Assembly: GCF_022511585.1 (NCBI RefSeq)
Contig: NZ_JAKWBN010000001.1
Location: 792,269 to 856,268 of the forward strand
DNA: 64,000 nucleotides
Origin: Shimazuella soli
GTDB lineage: Bacteria > Bacillota > Bacilli > Thermoactinomycetales > Thermoactinomycetaceae
Direction: 5' to 3'
Of the stretch, positions 45,544-54,263 are shown piece after piece. Every line of letters begins with the position of its first letter. Position 1 is the stretch's first letter. A model generated the notes under the pieces. It was not told the origin of the DNA and searched no databases. It saw nothing but the letters and a program-made list of their open reading frames with translations. The position numbers were made by a program, and so were the translations under genes.

Positions 45544-47391
45544 ATGAACATGTTAGGTTTTGTTAAACGACTCATCATTGGACGACCGCTACGAACCGAA
45601 CAATTAACAGAAGAAAAAATTCCAATCTGGAAAGCGCTTCCTATATTATCTTCGGATGCTTTGTCTTCGCTTGCTTATGGAACGGAACAATTACTTACTG
45701 TGCTCGCTCCATTGGGATTATTTGCACTCTGGTATTCTTTGCCGATTACAGCAGCGATCGTATTTTTATTAGCGCTCTTGATCCTCTCCTATCGACAAAT
45801 TATAGCCAGTTATCCAGATGGCGGCGGAGCCTATATTGTTTCAACGGATAATTTAGGTTGGCAATCTGGGCTGGTTGCAGGTGCTTCTTTGTTGATTGAT
45901 TACACGCTTACGGTGGCAGTGAGTATAACTGCTGGTACAGATGCTTTAACCTCTGCTTTTCCAGCATTACATAAACACTCAACACTTATATCTGTAGTTT
46001 TTGTCTTTATCATTATGGTACTGAATCTTCGTGGGTTACGAGAATCAGGAACGATTTTCTCGTTTCCTACTTATTTATTTATATTGGGGATTATTGTTCT
46101 CGTTGCAGTAGGACTATTTGGAGTCATTTATCATGGATTGCCAAGTGATGTGCCTCCAGTTCATAAGAAAATTCCAGAAGGACTGACTTGGTTTCTGTTG
46201 CTCCGTGCTTTTTCCTCTGGATGTACGGCGTTAACTGGGGTAGAAGCAATCTCGAATGCTACTCCTACTTTTCGTAAACCGGAAACGGTAAATGCGGCTA
46301 AAACGTTATCCATGCTAGGTATTTTATTAGGGATTTTATTTGCAGGAACCAGTTTATTAGCCTTTTTGTATCATATCACACCAAAGGAAACAGAGACGGT
46401 ATTGTCTCAGATTGCAGAGCATACATTCGGTAGAACATTGCCTTATTATTATATTCAGGCAACGACTGCCCTTATTTTGATACTAGCTGCCAATACTAGT
46501 TTTTCTGGTTTTCCCTTGCTTGCCTCGATCATGGCAAAAGACAAATTTATGCCGCGGTTTTTCTCTGCTAGGGGTGATCGGTTAAATTTTTCCAATGGAA
46601 TTATTACTGTTGCCCTTGCAGCAATTTTTTTGATTGTTGTATTCCAAGGAGATATTGATCGTTTGATTCCTCTATATGCTATTGGCGTATTTCTATCTTT
46701 TACTTTGGCTCAGCTAGGAATGGTAAAACGGTGGTTAAAACGAAAACCAAAAGGATGGCAATTGAAGCTAACGATTAATGCACTTGGCTGCGTTGTTTCT
46801 TTTATTGTTCTTGTAATTTTTGCTGTCACTAAGTTTTCTGAGGGTGCTTGGATTGTAATCGTCGTTATTCCATTGTTTATCCTTATGTTTTATAAGATTC
46901 GAAAGCACTATGAAATGGTGGCAGATCAACTGCGATTTGATGAAAATCTAAGGTGTGAGCCGCCAACAGATCACTTAGTTGTTCTTCCGATCAGTGGGAT
47001 AAATCGAGTTGTCCAATCTTCTATTGCATATGCGAAAATGATCAGTTCCCATGTCATTGCTTTTTATATCGCTTTTGATGATGAAAGTGCTAAGAAGTTA
47101 GAAGAACGCTGGGAAGAGTGGAATCCTGGTATTCCTTTAATCGTTACAAAGTCGCGATATCGCAGTATTTTAGGACCGATGCTTCGTTTTTTAGAACATC
47201 TTCAGGTGAAAGAGTCTAATCGTCAGTTAACCGTACTTATTCCTGAGTTTATTCCGGGTCGTTGGTGGCAGCGTTTGTTGCATAATCAGACGGCGATTAT
47301 TATCCGGGTTGTCTTATCAGTGAAGAAGGGAATTGTGGTTGCCACGATGCCTTATCGGTTAAAAAGTAAAAAAGATCAAGAAAGATGCTGA
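45544..47391 (+). CDS. kimA: KimA-type potassium importer (APC superfamily)
   Basis: 615 residues, close in length and sequence style to B. subtilis KimA (YdaO): MLGFVKRLIIGRPLRTEQL, KALPILSSDALSSLAYGTEQ, SYRQIIASYPDGGGAYIVSTDNLG, then about 12 membrane helices and a C-terminal cytosolic domain (DHLVVLPISGINRVVQSSIAYAKM). It imports potassium with protons under potassium limitation. The structured leader upstream is the probable control point. A second ATG two codons in is possible. Confidence 0.88.
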   Translation: MNMLGFVKRLIIGRPLRTEQLTEEKIPIWKALPILSSDALSSLAYGTEQLLTVLAPLGLFALWYSLPITAAIVFLLALLILSYRQIIASYPDGGGAYIVSTDNLGWQSGLVAGASLLIDYTLTVAVSITAGTDALTSAFPALHKHSTLISVVFVFIIMVLNLRGLRESGTIFSFPTYLFILGIIVLVAVGLFGVIYHGLPSDVPPVHKKIPEGLTWFLLLRAFSSGCTALTGVEAISNATPTFRKPETVNAAKTLSMLGILLGILFAGTSLLAFLYHITPKETETVLSQIAEHTFGRTLPYYYIQATTALILILAANTSFSGFPLLASIMAKDKFMPRFFSARGDRLNFSNGIITVALAAIFLIVVFQGDIDRLIPLYAIGVFLSFTLAQLGMVKRWLKRKPKGWQLKLTINALGCVVSFIVLVIFAVTKFSEGAWIVIVVIPLFILMFYKIRKHYEMVADQLRFDENLRCEPPTDHLVVLPISGINRVVQSSIAYAKMISSHVIAFYIAFDDESAKKLEERWEEWNPGIPLIVTKSRYRSILGPMLRFLEHLQVKESNRQLTVLIPEFIPGRWWQRLLHNQTAIIIRVVLSVKKGIVVATMPYRLKSKKDQERC

Positions 47392-47412
47392 GTCTCTATG
47401 ACTCAGCTTTTT
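47387..47412 (+). terminator. intrinsic terminator of kimA
   Basis: Arms GCTGAGT and ACTCAGC around CTCTATG, then TTTTT. The kimA stop codon lies inside the stem. Confidence 0.85.
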
Positions 47413-47531
47413 CCGTTCGGTGTATAGTTTTTTATGTCATACTATCTGTTAATAAGATCTATGTAAACTTTCAATGGGAGTGGATCATTTTATTGTAAAA
47501 CGGTAACCCTGAGGAGAGGAGGATAGATAGG

Positions 47532-48119
47532 ATGGGACGGATTTTACATATTGTCAGCCACTACGGCTATACAGGTATTTTTGGATTATTAATGTTTGGT
47601 CTTTTGGGAATTCCTGTACCAGATGAATTTTTGATGACCTTATCCGGATATCTGGTGAAAATTCATCAGCTGCATTATATATGGACGATACTAACTGCTA
47701 TTGCTGGAAGTATGTTTGGTATGACCATCAGCTTCTCAGTCGGTCGGTATTTAGGATTACCATTTCTCCATCGCTTTGGAAAACGTATAGGACTGACGAT
47801 GGAAAGATATGAAAAGGTAGAAGCATGGTTTGAACGATTTGGCAAACGAACCATCATTTTTGGCTATTTTGTTCCTGGGGTACGACAAGTGACTGCGATC
47901 TACGCTGGCATAAGCAGGTGGTCCTATGGAACTTTCTTCCTCTATGCATTGACTGGAAGTATCATTTGGGTGATGGTATTTGTGAACCTTGGAATTTTCT
48001 TTGGCGAGCATTGGAAAGAATATACCTTGCTATTACATAAAAGTATCTTTTGGTTGATCTTAGTCATCATTCTAATTGGATTTGTTGTGTGGATGATAAA
48101 GAAAAGAAAACACACTTAA
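47532..48119 (+). CDS. DedA-family membrane protein
   Basis: 195 residues with about five membrane segments. SNARE-associated (VTT/DedA) domain: FGLLGIPVPDEFLMTLSGYLV near the start, GSMFGMTISFSVGRYLGLPFL, RFGKRTIIFGYFVPGVRQVTAIYAGISR with the conserved FxxR/G-xxxP motif. Some family members flip undecaprenyl phosphate or phosphatidylethanolamine. GAGGAGAGGAGG precedes the ATG. Confidence 0.92.
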   Translation: MGRILHIVSHYGYTGIFGLLMFGLLGIPVPDEFLMTLSGYLVKIHQLHYIWTILTAIAGSMFGMTISFSVGRYLGLPFLHRFGKRIGLTMERYEKVEAWFERFGKRTIIFGYFVPGVRQVTAIYAGISRWSYGTFFLYALTGSIIWVMVFVNLGIFFGEHWKEYTLLLHKSIFWLILVIILIGFVVWMIKKRKHT

Positions 48120-48156
48120 AAAGATCTTTACTCTTTTTTGAGGATAAGATCTTTTT
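48119..48156 (+). terminator. intrinsic terminator of the dedA gene
   Basis: AAAAAGATCTT and AAGATCTTTTTT pair around a loop, starting at the stop codon. Confidence 0.75.
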
Positions 48157-48224
48157 TATTTATCTTAGAAATGTTTTTATTGACATTCTTCTCAGCTTTT
48201 TGTAAATTGAGTTTAAGAGATATA

Positions 48225-48247
48225 TAGTAGTCTATTGTAGACTACTA
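48225..48247. promoter_or_regulatory. perfect palindromic operator before the TrmB gene
   Basis: Ten-base arms TAGTAGTCTA and TAGACTACTA around TTG, ending 17 bases before the TrmB-family start. Likely the autoregulatory site of that regulator. Confidence 0.65.
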
Positions 48248-48264
48248 AAGTATGAGGTGAAAAA

Positions 48265-49053
48265 ATGGAAGATGTACTTCCTATTTTGCGCAGCTTAGGT
48301 TTTTCCGAAATGGAGGGGAAATGCTTTGTCACCCTTGCCCAAAATAAATCACTGACCGGATATGAAGTCGCAAAGAAGTTAGGGGCTTCGCGTTCCAATG
48401 TGTATTCTAGTTTACAAAGTTTAGTGGACAAAGGATATGTATTATCTATAAAAGGTGAGACGTCCAATTTTAAAGCTATTTCTTTTGAAGAGTTACAGAG
48501 TAAACTCCGCAGAAACATGGATGAGTCACTCAATAAACTCGAAACTGTATTTCCTGAGTTTCTTGAGTCCTATGATGACTTTTTTACTCTCGACAGCCAA
48601 AAACAGATTCTGGAACGCATTCAATTTGAATTGAGTCAAGCCAAAGAGGAAATTTTGTTTGATTGCTGGGCTGAAGAAGTGCATTGGTTTCGTGATTTAT
48701 TGATCGATGGGGAAAATCGGGGGCTTCGTGTGATGGGATCTGTATTGGGGGATGTAGAACTGCCTTTAAAAACGGTCTTGATTGAACCGAGAGAGGATTC
48801 TTGGCAGCAAACATTAGGCAGGAAATTTTCTGTGTTGATTGATCGAAAAGTGACAATTTTAGGTGTACATCACAAAAAATTTGCAACAAAAGCACTTTTT
48901 ACGGAGCATCCAGGCATGGCGAATTTGCTCTTTAATAACTTTTATCATGATGTCGTTATACATGAGATAACAAAGGATTTTGGCACACAGCTTGAACAAA
49001 AGTATGGACGCAATTTTAATAAAATCATCCAAAAATATTTTAAGGGGAAATAG
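48265..49053 (+). CDS. TrmB-family transcriptional regulator
   Basis: 262 residues. N-terminal winged helix of the TrmB type: LRSLGFSEMEGKCFVTLAQNKSLTGYEVAKKLGASRSNVYSSLQSLVDKGYV (about 6-58). A coiled linker and a C-terminal PLD-like sensor domain (ILERIQFELSQAKEEILFDCWAEE) follow. Ligand unknown. A perfect palindrome lies upstream and the darcynin gene starts 3 bases after the stop, so it is the probable target. Confidence 0.88.
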   Translation: MEDVLPILRSLGFSEMEGKCFVTLAQNKSLTGYEVAKKLGASRSNVYSSLQSLVDKGYVLSIKGETSNFKAISFEELQSKLRRNMDESLNKLETVFPEFLESYDDFFTLDSQKQILERIQFELSQAKEEILFDCWAEEVHWFRDLLIDGENRGLRVMGSVLGDVELPLKTVLIEPREDSWQQTLGRKFSVLIDRKVTILGVHHKKFATKALFTEHPGMANLLFNNFYHDVVIHEITKDFGTQLEQKYGRNFNKIIQKYFKGK

Positions 49054-49056
49054 AAA

Positions 49057-49410
49057 ATGAATTACACCATGATCGTTTTAACCGAATTTTATCCTGCTTG
49101 GTTAGCACTTCCACGTGAAGAAAGACGAGAGTATGCAAAAGATTTATATGAAATCATCGATGAATTCAAAGATAGCGTTCAGGTGCGTATTTTTGATGCG
49201 GAAGCCTTGCCAGGAGCTCATTATACCGATTTTATGATATGTGAAACGACAGATTTAAAAGCTTATCACTTTATGTGGGAAAAAATCCGAGATTCACGTG
49301 CTTATAGCAAAGGGTATTTCAAAATAAAAGATGTGATTATGGGCATGGAAAATGCTTTTGAAGCGTTTGAAACAGAAGAACTTCAGATGCCTTCATTAAG
49401 AAAAAAATGA
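49057..49410 (+). CDS. darcynin-family protein
   Basis: 117 residues. Pattern of the darcynin family: YTMIVLTEFYPAWLALPREERREYAKDLYEII, VRIFDAEALPGAHYTDFMICETTDLKAYHFMWEKIRDS, then YFKIKDVIMGMENAFEAFE. A ferredoxin-like alpha/beta barrel domain is likely; the function is not established. It is co-transcribed with the TrmB regulator. A decayed copy of its 3' part lies at 50621-50682. Confidence 0.82.
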   Translation: MNYTMIVLTEFYPAWLALPREERREYAKDLYEIIDEFKDSVQVRIFDAEALPGAHYTDFMICETTDLKAYHFMWEKIRDSRAYSKGYFKIKDVIMGMENAFEAFETEELQMPSLRKK

Positions 49411-49845
49411 TGACGAAGAAGAATGTCTAGAAAGATATTAGAAGTAGAATGAAATGGATATTAGTAATATGTGTGACAGACTGTTTATTTTCCGCAAAAC
49501 AGTGGAGAAAGCAGTCTGTCATTGTGTATGAAGAAAAATTTATTTCGTACCTTCTCTGGTTTTTAGGACGATGAAACCACAATTCAGTTCGGTGCGTCAT
49601 TTTCAGCCGAGTTGTAAACGAATAAATGCGCTATTTTTTATTTAGGAAATTCAAAAAAGAAAATTTTCAAATGAAATATCTGAAGGTGAAGTTCAAAATA
49701 TCTCTCCGAACATAATAAACATACTATTGCAAATCTTGTGATATAGTTAAGTTGAAGAGTTAACATGTGAAATTTGTCAGGAAAGAGATTTACGGAGAGA
49801 AAATGTTATTTGATTTCATTATTTCACTTGAAAGGGAATGTAAAA
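49411..49845. other. intergenic region with one inverted repeat
   Basis: This 435-base gap holds arms TGACAGACTG (49474-49483) and CAGTCTGTCA (49512-49521) with a 28-base spacer containing a smaller CTGTTT/AAACAG repeat, and otherwise AT-rich sequence. No T tract follows, so the role is unclear. Confidence 0.45.
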
Positions 49846-50388
49846 TTGAAAAAACTAATGAAACCTTTGGTGATAACAAGTTTAACTTTGGGAGGATTAT
49901 TATTTAATAACGTTGTCCCAAATATGGTTGAAGCAACTTCAGTCTATATGTATACGGAAAAGCAACAAGTACAACAAATCATGAAACTAGCCAAGCAAGG
50001 AAAAGCAACGAATACTGGTAATTTCCGCCTTTTATCTACAGGCAAGAAAGATATTATAAAACAATGGGGAAAGCCGGATAAACAGAGTAAGTATATGATT
50101 TTCTATCAGAAAAAAGAAGCTCGTTTCAATCTTAACGCAGATAGTTCATATGATGACAAAGATCTTGTGATCGGAATTGACTCTTACGATTCAAGAAATA
50201 AATCCATTCACCTAAAAACAGTAGAACGAACACTGGGGAAACCACTCTATACGGTTCAAGAACAAGGGAAATATGTCATTTATTATGAAGCAGGGAAATA
50301 TCTTCTCAGTTTTACTTTCTCTCGTCCTAGTAAGAAAAACGCTAATCCTACATTCCTAGCTGTCCATGTTGAAACAAATAGCAATTGA
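49846..50388 (+). CDS. secreted YjgB/DUF4309-family protein
   Basis: 180 residues from TTG at 49846 after AAAGGG. A signal peptide (KKLMKPLVITSLTLGGLLF) is followed by MKLAKQGKATNTGNFRLLSTGKKDIIKQWGKPD, an IGIDSYDSRNKSIHLKTVERTLGKPL repeat and a GKYLLSFTFS ending, matching the DUF4309 (YjgB) family. Extracellular, function unknown. An ATG 24 codons upstream lies before the ribosome binding site and would destroy the signal peptide. Confidence 0.82.
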   Translation: MKKLMKPLVITSLTLGGLLFNNVVPNMVEATSVYMYTEKQQVQQIMKLAKQGKATNTGNFRLLSTGKKDIIKQWGKPDKQSKYMIFYQKKEARFNLNADSSYDDKDLVIGIDSYDSRNKSIHLKTVERTLGKPLYTVQEQGKYVIYYEAGKYLLSFTFSRPSKKNANPTFLAVHVETNSN

Positions 50389-50496
50389 AAGATAATCTAT
50401 AATGAGTCATCTACGAACAATGATTATATACAATGGTTTGGCTTATCGTCACATGTTCCAAGAAATCTAACTTATGGTTAAGGCTGAGTAAATTTG

Positions 50497-50552
50497 TTCA
50501 GCCTCTTGATCATACTCATCAAGGATATTTTGTAGTTGAATCTTGAATCTGA
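50497..50552 (-). pseudogene. relic of the 3' end of the 50734 gene
   Basis: On the minus strand this encodes QLQNILDEYDQEAE, similar to QKQLRHLDELYEKKAE at the end of the intact gene at 50734-51054, and the DNA shares TCAGCCT, CTCATCAAG and GTAGTTG blocks in order. Only the tail remains. GGCTGA and TCAGCC at 50481-50503 also form a hairpin like the terminator at 50721. Confidence 0.6.
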
Positions 50553-50620
50553 CCAATATACATGACAGGTTAAGATGAAACTCTATTATCTTTGATTGTG
50601 GCTAGTAATAAATTTTTTGG

Positions 50621-50682
50621 TTTATATTGGGGAGAGATATCAAAACAAAAGATGTTATTATGAGCATGGAAAAATGCTTTTC
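50621..50682 (+). pseudogene. relic of the darcynin gene 3' part
   Basis: ATCAAAACAAAAGATGTTAT and GAGCATGGAAAAATGCTTTT closely match 49316-49370 of the darcynin gene (KIKDVIMGMENAF), with one inserted A that shifts the frame. No start or upstream portion is seen. The rest of the 345-base gap holds only the neighbouring relic and hairpins. Confidence 0.75.
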
Positions 50683-50720
50683 AAAGTATAAATGACCCCA
50701 ATAAGTTGCTTTAATGAAGG

Positions 50721-50750
50721 GGCTGAGTTATATTCACTCAGCCTTTTTTT
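50721..50750 (+). terminator. intrinsic terminator at convergent junction
   Basis: Arms GGCTGAGT and ACTCAGCC around TATATTC with seven T on the plus-strand side. The stop codon of the leftward gene lies in the stem. Confidence 0.8.
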
Positions 50751-51054
50751 CGTACAGCTCATCAAGATGTCGTAGTTGCTTCTGCATCTGTTTGAGCAGT
50801 AAGAACAAGACATACATAGATAATTCAAAGTGAAACTCCAGTATTTTTTCATCATCTTCTTGTAATAAAATAGAAGAGATGATATAGATATGTTCAGCAG
50901 TCAGCAGTGTTTTTGTCGTCTTTTGCTGCAAACTATCGTTCATCATTTGAATTATTTTCTCGCAATCACAAGGGTCTGTGGTGATGAGCTGAAACAGATA
51001 GTCTTCCTTGTAAGTATTTACGAACTGACAAGCGAGCATCTTTATTGCTTCCAC
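50734..51054 (-). CDS. hypothetical helical protein
   Basis: 106 residues from GTG at 51054, preceded by GGAGGAGATCGA; the longer frame to 51135 overlaps the upstream gene and is rejected. Predicted all-helical (EAIKMLACQFVNTYKEDYLFQL, then HIYIISSILLQEDDEKILEFHFELSMYVLFLLLKQMQKQL). No family recognised. Start overlaps the stop of the gene at 51042 by 13 bases, so the two are translated together. Confidence 0.65.
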   Translation of the reverse strand: MEAIKMLACQFVNTYKEDYLFQLITTDPCDCEKIIQMMNDSLQQKTTKTLLTAEHIYIISSILLQEDDEKILEFHFELSMYVLFLLLKQMQKQLRHLDELYEKKAE

Positions 51055-51401
51055 TCGATCTCCTCCGGAGAAGAGGGACGAGATAACGATATTGGTTCTG
51101 GAAGAAAGGGGGATTTTCCAATGATTACTGTACACTGATCAGACAGATTGAATTGTTCTACATCGGATAAGACTAACTCGATGGTATTACCATCCATCAG
51201 TTTTAAGAAAATCGTTTTATTTTTTTGTTGTTTATATACTGGCACTTCAACATCTACAAATTCATACTCCACTCGCTTTTTTTCTCTACTTATCGATAAT
51301 TTGGGACGTATGTAGACGGGCAAGTGAAACAAAAATTTCACCCTCTCTACAAAGGTATTCACTTCTTGATAAGTGCCATCAAGTGATAATTTCAAATTCA
51401 T
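51042..51401 (-). CDS. hypothetical protein, partner of the 50734 gene
   Basis: 119 residues, mainly beta by composition (NLKLSLDGTYQEVNTFVERVKFLFHLP, KKRVEYEFVDVEVPVY, TIFLKLMDGNTIELVLSDVEQF) with a Pro/Ser-rich tail. A GAGGCTGTTCC stretch precedes the ATG. No family recognised. It is first in a two-gene leftward unit divergent from the HTH-TPR regulator. Confidence 0.65.
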   Translation of the reverse strand: MNLKLSLDGTYQEVNTFVERVKFLFHLPVYIRPKLSISREKKRVEYEFVDVEVPVYKQQKNKTIFLKLMDGNTIELVLSDVEQFNLSDQCTVIIGKSPFLPEPISLSRPSSPEEIEWKQ

Positions 51402-51582
51402 GGAACAGCCTCCTAAATTGCCTTATTTTATAAAAATAATAAATCAAATATTAGATATTTTCAATTTTTATATTTTTCAGTCGTTTACTTGGCAAATTGT
51501 CGAAATATAGCAGGAAAATGCTGTCATTCATCGAAATAATAGGCAAATAAAATTGCACTATTGGCAAAAAGGGGTACGATCG

Positions 51583-52944
51583 ATGGATTTGGAAAAAATG
51601 GCAGTTGATATGATTCAATGGGGCAAAACTGGTCACTTATTTCGAAGCATGCGTAAGGAAATGAAGATCAATCAAGAAGAACTAGCAGATGAATTTATTT
51701 CTGCATCTACGATTTCGAATATTGAATTAAATGTACGTAATGTTCATCCAGAGAAATATATTTACCTTGCAAAGAAGTTAGGGATATTAGAAAAAATACT
51801 TGGATTGGTGACAGAGAAAGAAAAACATGAACAAGAAGTACGAGCGATGATGTCTGAGCTGGAGGAGTTAATGCATGTTGATCCAAAAATGGCAGTGGAG
51901 CGGGTTAATCAGTTAGATATTGGGGATGTTCCGATCGTAGCACCTGTGAAATGTTATATTGAAGGTGTGCATCATTATTATGAAAAACAATGGGATCATG
52001 CCCATGCTTGTTTTCAAAAGACAATTGGACATGTGAATTCACTTCCTGAGTTAGAAAATTCAAACTTATATGCAGCCAGTTTGAATCAAATAAGTCGAGT
52101 TTTTCACTTTCAAGGTAAGTACACTGAAGCATTAGAGTGTGTAGAAAAAGGTTTAAAAGTATTTGTCAGAGATGGGGAACGAAGAGTAAATTTGTATCAT
52201 TTGCTATTAAATAGGTCTATCTACTTAAATAGATTGGAAAAAGTGGAGCTTGCTTATGAAGCGATAAAAGAACTCTATGATGAAATAGAGTTCCTGAAAG
52301 AAAATAATCGGTTTCTTGAAATTCCACTAGATATTGTAATTCACATGTATGTGATGTTTGGAATTATATTAAGAAAATTAAATCAGCCACAAAAAGCATT
52401 ATCTTATGCAGATGAAGGTGCCATGATCGCATTGAATAATAAAAATTTTGATCAGTTATTAGACTTACGTGTTGTCTGCGGTAATGTGTACTTTATACTT
52501 GGTAATTTAACTGAAGCTCAGAAGTATTATATAAAGGCGTTGGAACTAGAAGGGAAGATAACTCCCTCTAAAAAGTATTTACTCATCCCTGCTTATCAGA
52601 GTTTAGGACTTACTTATTTGGAACTGAAAATGTGGTCACAAGCACAAGAAATGTTAGAAAAGGCAGTGGATATTAGTGATAGAGAGGGGCGTAAGATTTG
52701 GACAATTGATTTATTTATTTCTCTTGGGAGATGTTCTGCTGGTCAAAAACTATATAAAGATGCTGTAAACTACTATCAACAAGCTGAGAAGTTAGCACTC
52801 CAGCATGATAAAGGATCAAGTTTACACGAAATCATTGCATTATTATGTAGTTGTTATGAGAGGATAAATGATATTGAGAGCCTCCACTCTTATAAAGAAA
52901 AACTGTATGATGTGTCTATGGAGACATGGGGGTGTAAAGTATGA
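51583..52944 (+). CDS. XRE-family HTH-TPR regulator (RRNPP-like)
   Basis: 453 residues from ATG at 51583. An N-terminal XRE helix-turn-helix (HLFRSMRKEMKINQEELADEFISASTISNIE at about 18-48) is followed by tetratricopeptide-type helical repeats to the end (for example YYEKQWDHAHACFQKTIGHV, GKYTEALECVEKGLKVF, LGNLTEAQKYYIKALELEG). This is the layout of peptide-sensing PlcR/NprR-like regulators. An 18-codon ORF overlaps its stop codon. The divergent two-gene unit at 50734-51401 is a possible target. Confidence 0.85.
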   Translation: MDLEKMAVDMIQWGKTGHLFRSMRKEMKINQEELADEFISASTISNIELNVRNVHPEKYIYLAKKLGILEKILGLVTEKEKHEQEVRAMMSELEELMHVDPKMAVERVNQLDIGDVPIVAPVKCYIEGVHHYYEKQWDHAHACFQKTIGHVNSLPELENSNLYAASLNQISRVFHFQGKYTEALECVEKGLKVFVRDGERRVNLYHLLLNRSIYLNRLEKVELAYEAIKELYDEIEFLKENNRFLEIPLDIVIHMYVMFGIILRKLNQPQKALSYADEGAMIALNNKNFDQLLDLRVVCGNVYFILGNLTEAQKYYIKALELEGKITPSKKYLLIPAYQSLGLTYLELKMWSQAQEMLEKAVDISDREGRKIWTIDLFISLGRCSAGQKLYKDAVNYYQQAEKLALQHDKGSSLHEIIALLCSCYERINDIESLHSYKEKLYDVSMETWGCKV

Positions 52945-52997
52945 AATGTTTTGGAATTGAACCGGGTGACCCTACTGGAGAAAAAAAGTATTTTTGA
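52941..52997 (+). CDS. putative 18-residue peptide coupled to the HTH-TPR gene
   Basis: ATG overlaps the regulator stop as ATGA, and GGGGGTG lies 9 bases upstream. The frame encodes MKCFGIEPGDPTGEKKYF and ends TGA, which is already part of a terminator hairpin. It thus exactly fills the space between regulator and terminator. Peptides of RRNPP regulators are often encoded here, but this one lacks a hydrophobic export signal. Translation is unproven. Confidence 0.45.
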   Translation: MKCFGIEPGDPTGEKKYF

Positions 52998-53023
52998 ATC
53001 CTAAATCTTAGGATTCTTTTTTT
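52996..53023 (+). terminator. intrinsic terminator of the regulator operon
   Basis: Arms GAATCCTAA and TTAGGATTC around ATC, then seven T. Confidence 0.88.
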
Positions 53024-53216
53024 ATGTCCATTTTTGCCAATCGTATATGGAGGAATGATTGGCATTTTTTGATTTTGAGGGCTTTTGGATGTGTTTATGA
53101 TGATAATTATTGGCAGAAGGGTAATTATTATTATATTCATAAAATTATTAAAATTCCTTGAATTGGGGAAGGCGGATTGGTAAATTATACATAGAGAGTA
53201 CGAGGAGGTGAACTTC

Positions 53217-53345
53217 ATGCGCATTTTTAAAGTTATTCGCTGGAAAGCTCCAAAACCAAACAGTTGTCCTCGATGTGGTAAGAATGACCAGTTGGTTTGG
53301 GATAAAGGTGAATGGAAATGCGTTCGTTGTGACCATGTTTGTTAA
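53217..53345 (+). CDS. 42-residue zinc-ribbon protein
   Basis: ATG at 53217 follows GAGGAGGTG at ideal spacing. The peptide starts MRIFKVIRWKAPKPNS, then CPRCGKND, then WKCVRCDHVC, giving two CxxC knuckles 15 residues apart. A small zinc ribbon, possibly nucleic-acid binding. Function unknown. Confidence 0.7.
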   Translation: MRIFKVIRWKAPKPNSCPRCGKNDQLVWDKGEWKCVRCDHVC

Positions 53346-53442
53346 ATTATAGATATCGACAAAAGTTGTTCACTTTTGACAGATCACTTTCATATACAAT
53401 GACTTCGATGAGAAGTTTAAAAGATATGGAGTGGTCTTTTTT

Positions 53443-54024
53443 ATGGGAAAACAAAAACGAGAACACTTTGCCTTTCTTGATGGGTACAAACCTGCTCTAT
53501 TAATTTCACCAAGAAACCCATTTTTCGAAACGGTTTTAGCAACAGACTTTCCAAGTATAACGCCTTTTGATGATGAACCGGGCAGTTATATCTTTTTTCA
53601 AACCGAAAAACAAAAAGAAGAGTATCAAAGAAAAATAGAAGGTGTAGCGTTACGTTCTTATGATTTTCATATGATTGTTGGAGAAACACTTGGATTTCCA
53701 ATGAGAAGCGTCAAATACTATGCTGAAATGAGAGGTTTGGAAGACAAGCTCGGTCATTATCCAGAGATTGAGAGACAAGAAAAAATTGGAGTAAATTGGG
53801 CAGGTTTCTTTTTCTCTTCCCATATTGATTTTGTTGTTGAAGAGGTTCAATGGCTTTTCAATACATATCAACATGAAAAAGCGGTTGGTCTCCCACTCTG
53901 TCTTAGTAGGTTAGCAGAAGGATTAGGTTCTGTAGATATACCTTATGGAGATATAACAAAACTTTGTGCAGTAGTCCGAGAAATTCAGGAAGAAAGAAAA
54001 CAAAAAGCAACCACAATCGCATAG
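53443..54024 (+). CDS. hypothetical protein, paralog of the gene at 27051
   Basis: 193 residues from ATG at 53443, with GGAG 13 bases upstream. No signal peptide. Shared with the 27051 product: a FLDGYKPA start, a DDEPGSYIFFQTEKQKEEYQRKIEGVALRS / DDVQYYLFFQNDDLKMEFEDKMKGVLVRS region, and a conserved C-terminal half with a Trp-Leu-Phe-Asn-Thr-Tyr motif. The family is not recognised. Both copies sit in accessory patches close to gene-tail relics. Confidence 0.78.
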   Translation: MGKQKREHFAFLDGYKPALLISPRNPFFETVLATDFPSITPFDDEPGSYIFFQTEKQKEEYQRKIEGVALRSYDFHMIVGETLGFPMRSVKYYAEMRGLEDKLGHYPEIERQEKIGVNWAGFFFSSHIDFVVEEVQWLFNTYQHEKAVGLPLCLSRLAEGLGSVDIPYGDITKLCAVVREIQEERKQKATTIA

Positions 54025-54037
54025 TTAATTTGAAAAT

Positions 54038-54066
54038 CCTTGTATTTTTGTACAAGGGTTGTTTTA
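54038..54066 (+). terminator. intrinsic terminator of the paralog gene
   Basis: Arms CCTTGTA and TACAAGG around TTTTTG, followed by GTTGTTTT. Confidence 0.65.
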
Positions 54067-54263
54067 ACTTGTTTATTGTTTTGATACTTGCATTGCTGTT
54101 TCTTCAACATGTACTAACACAGTCATTTCTAAAGCGAGTTCTTTTTTAGCGTTTTCTTTATCTCTTATTCAAAATTACTTCCTTGCATAGAAAAGAATGA
54201 TGTTAGAGTAAGACTATTGAAATAATGATTTAAATTAGAGTGAAGAAAAGTCGGTGTGATTGG

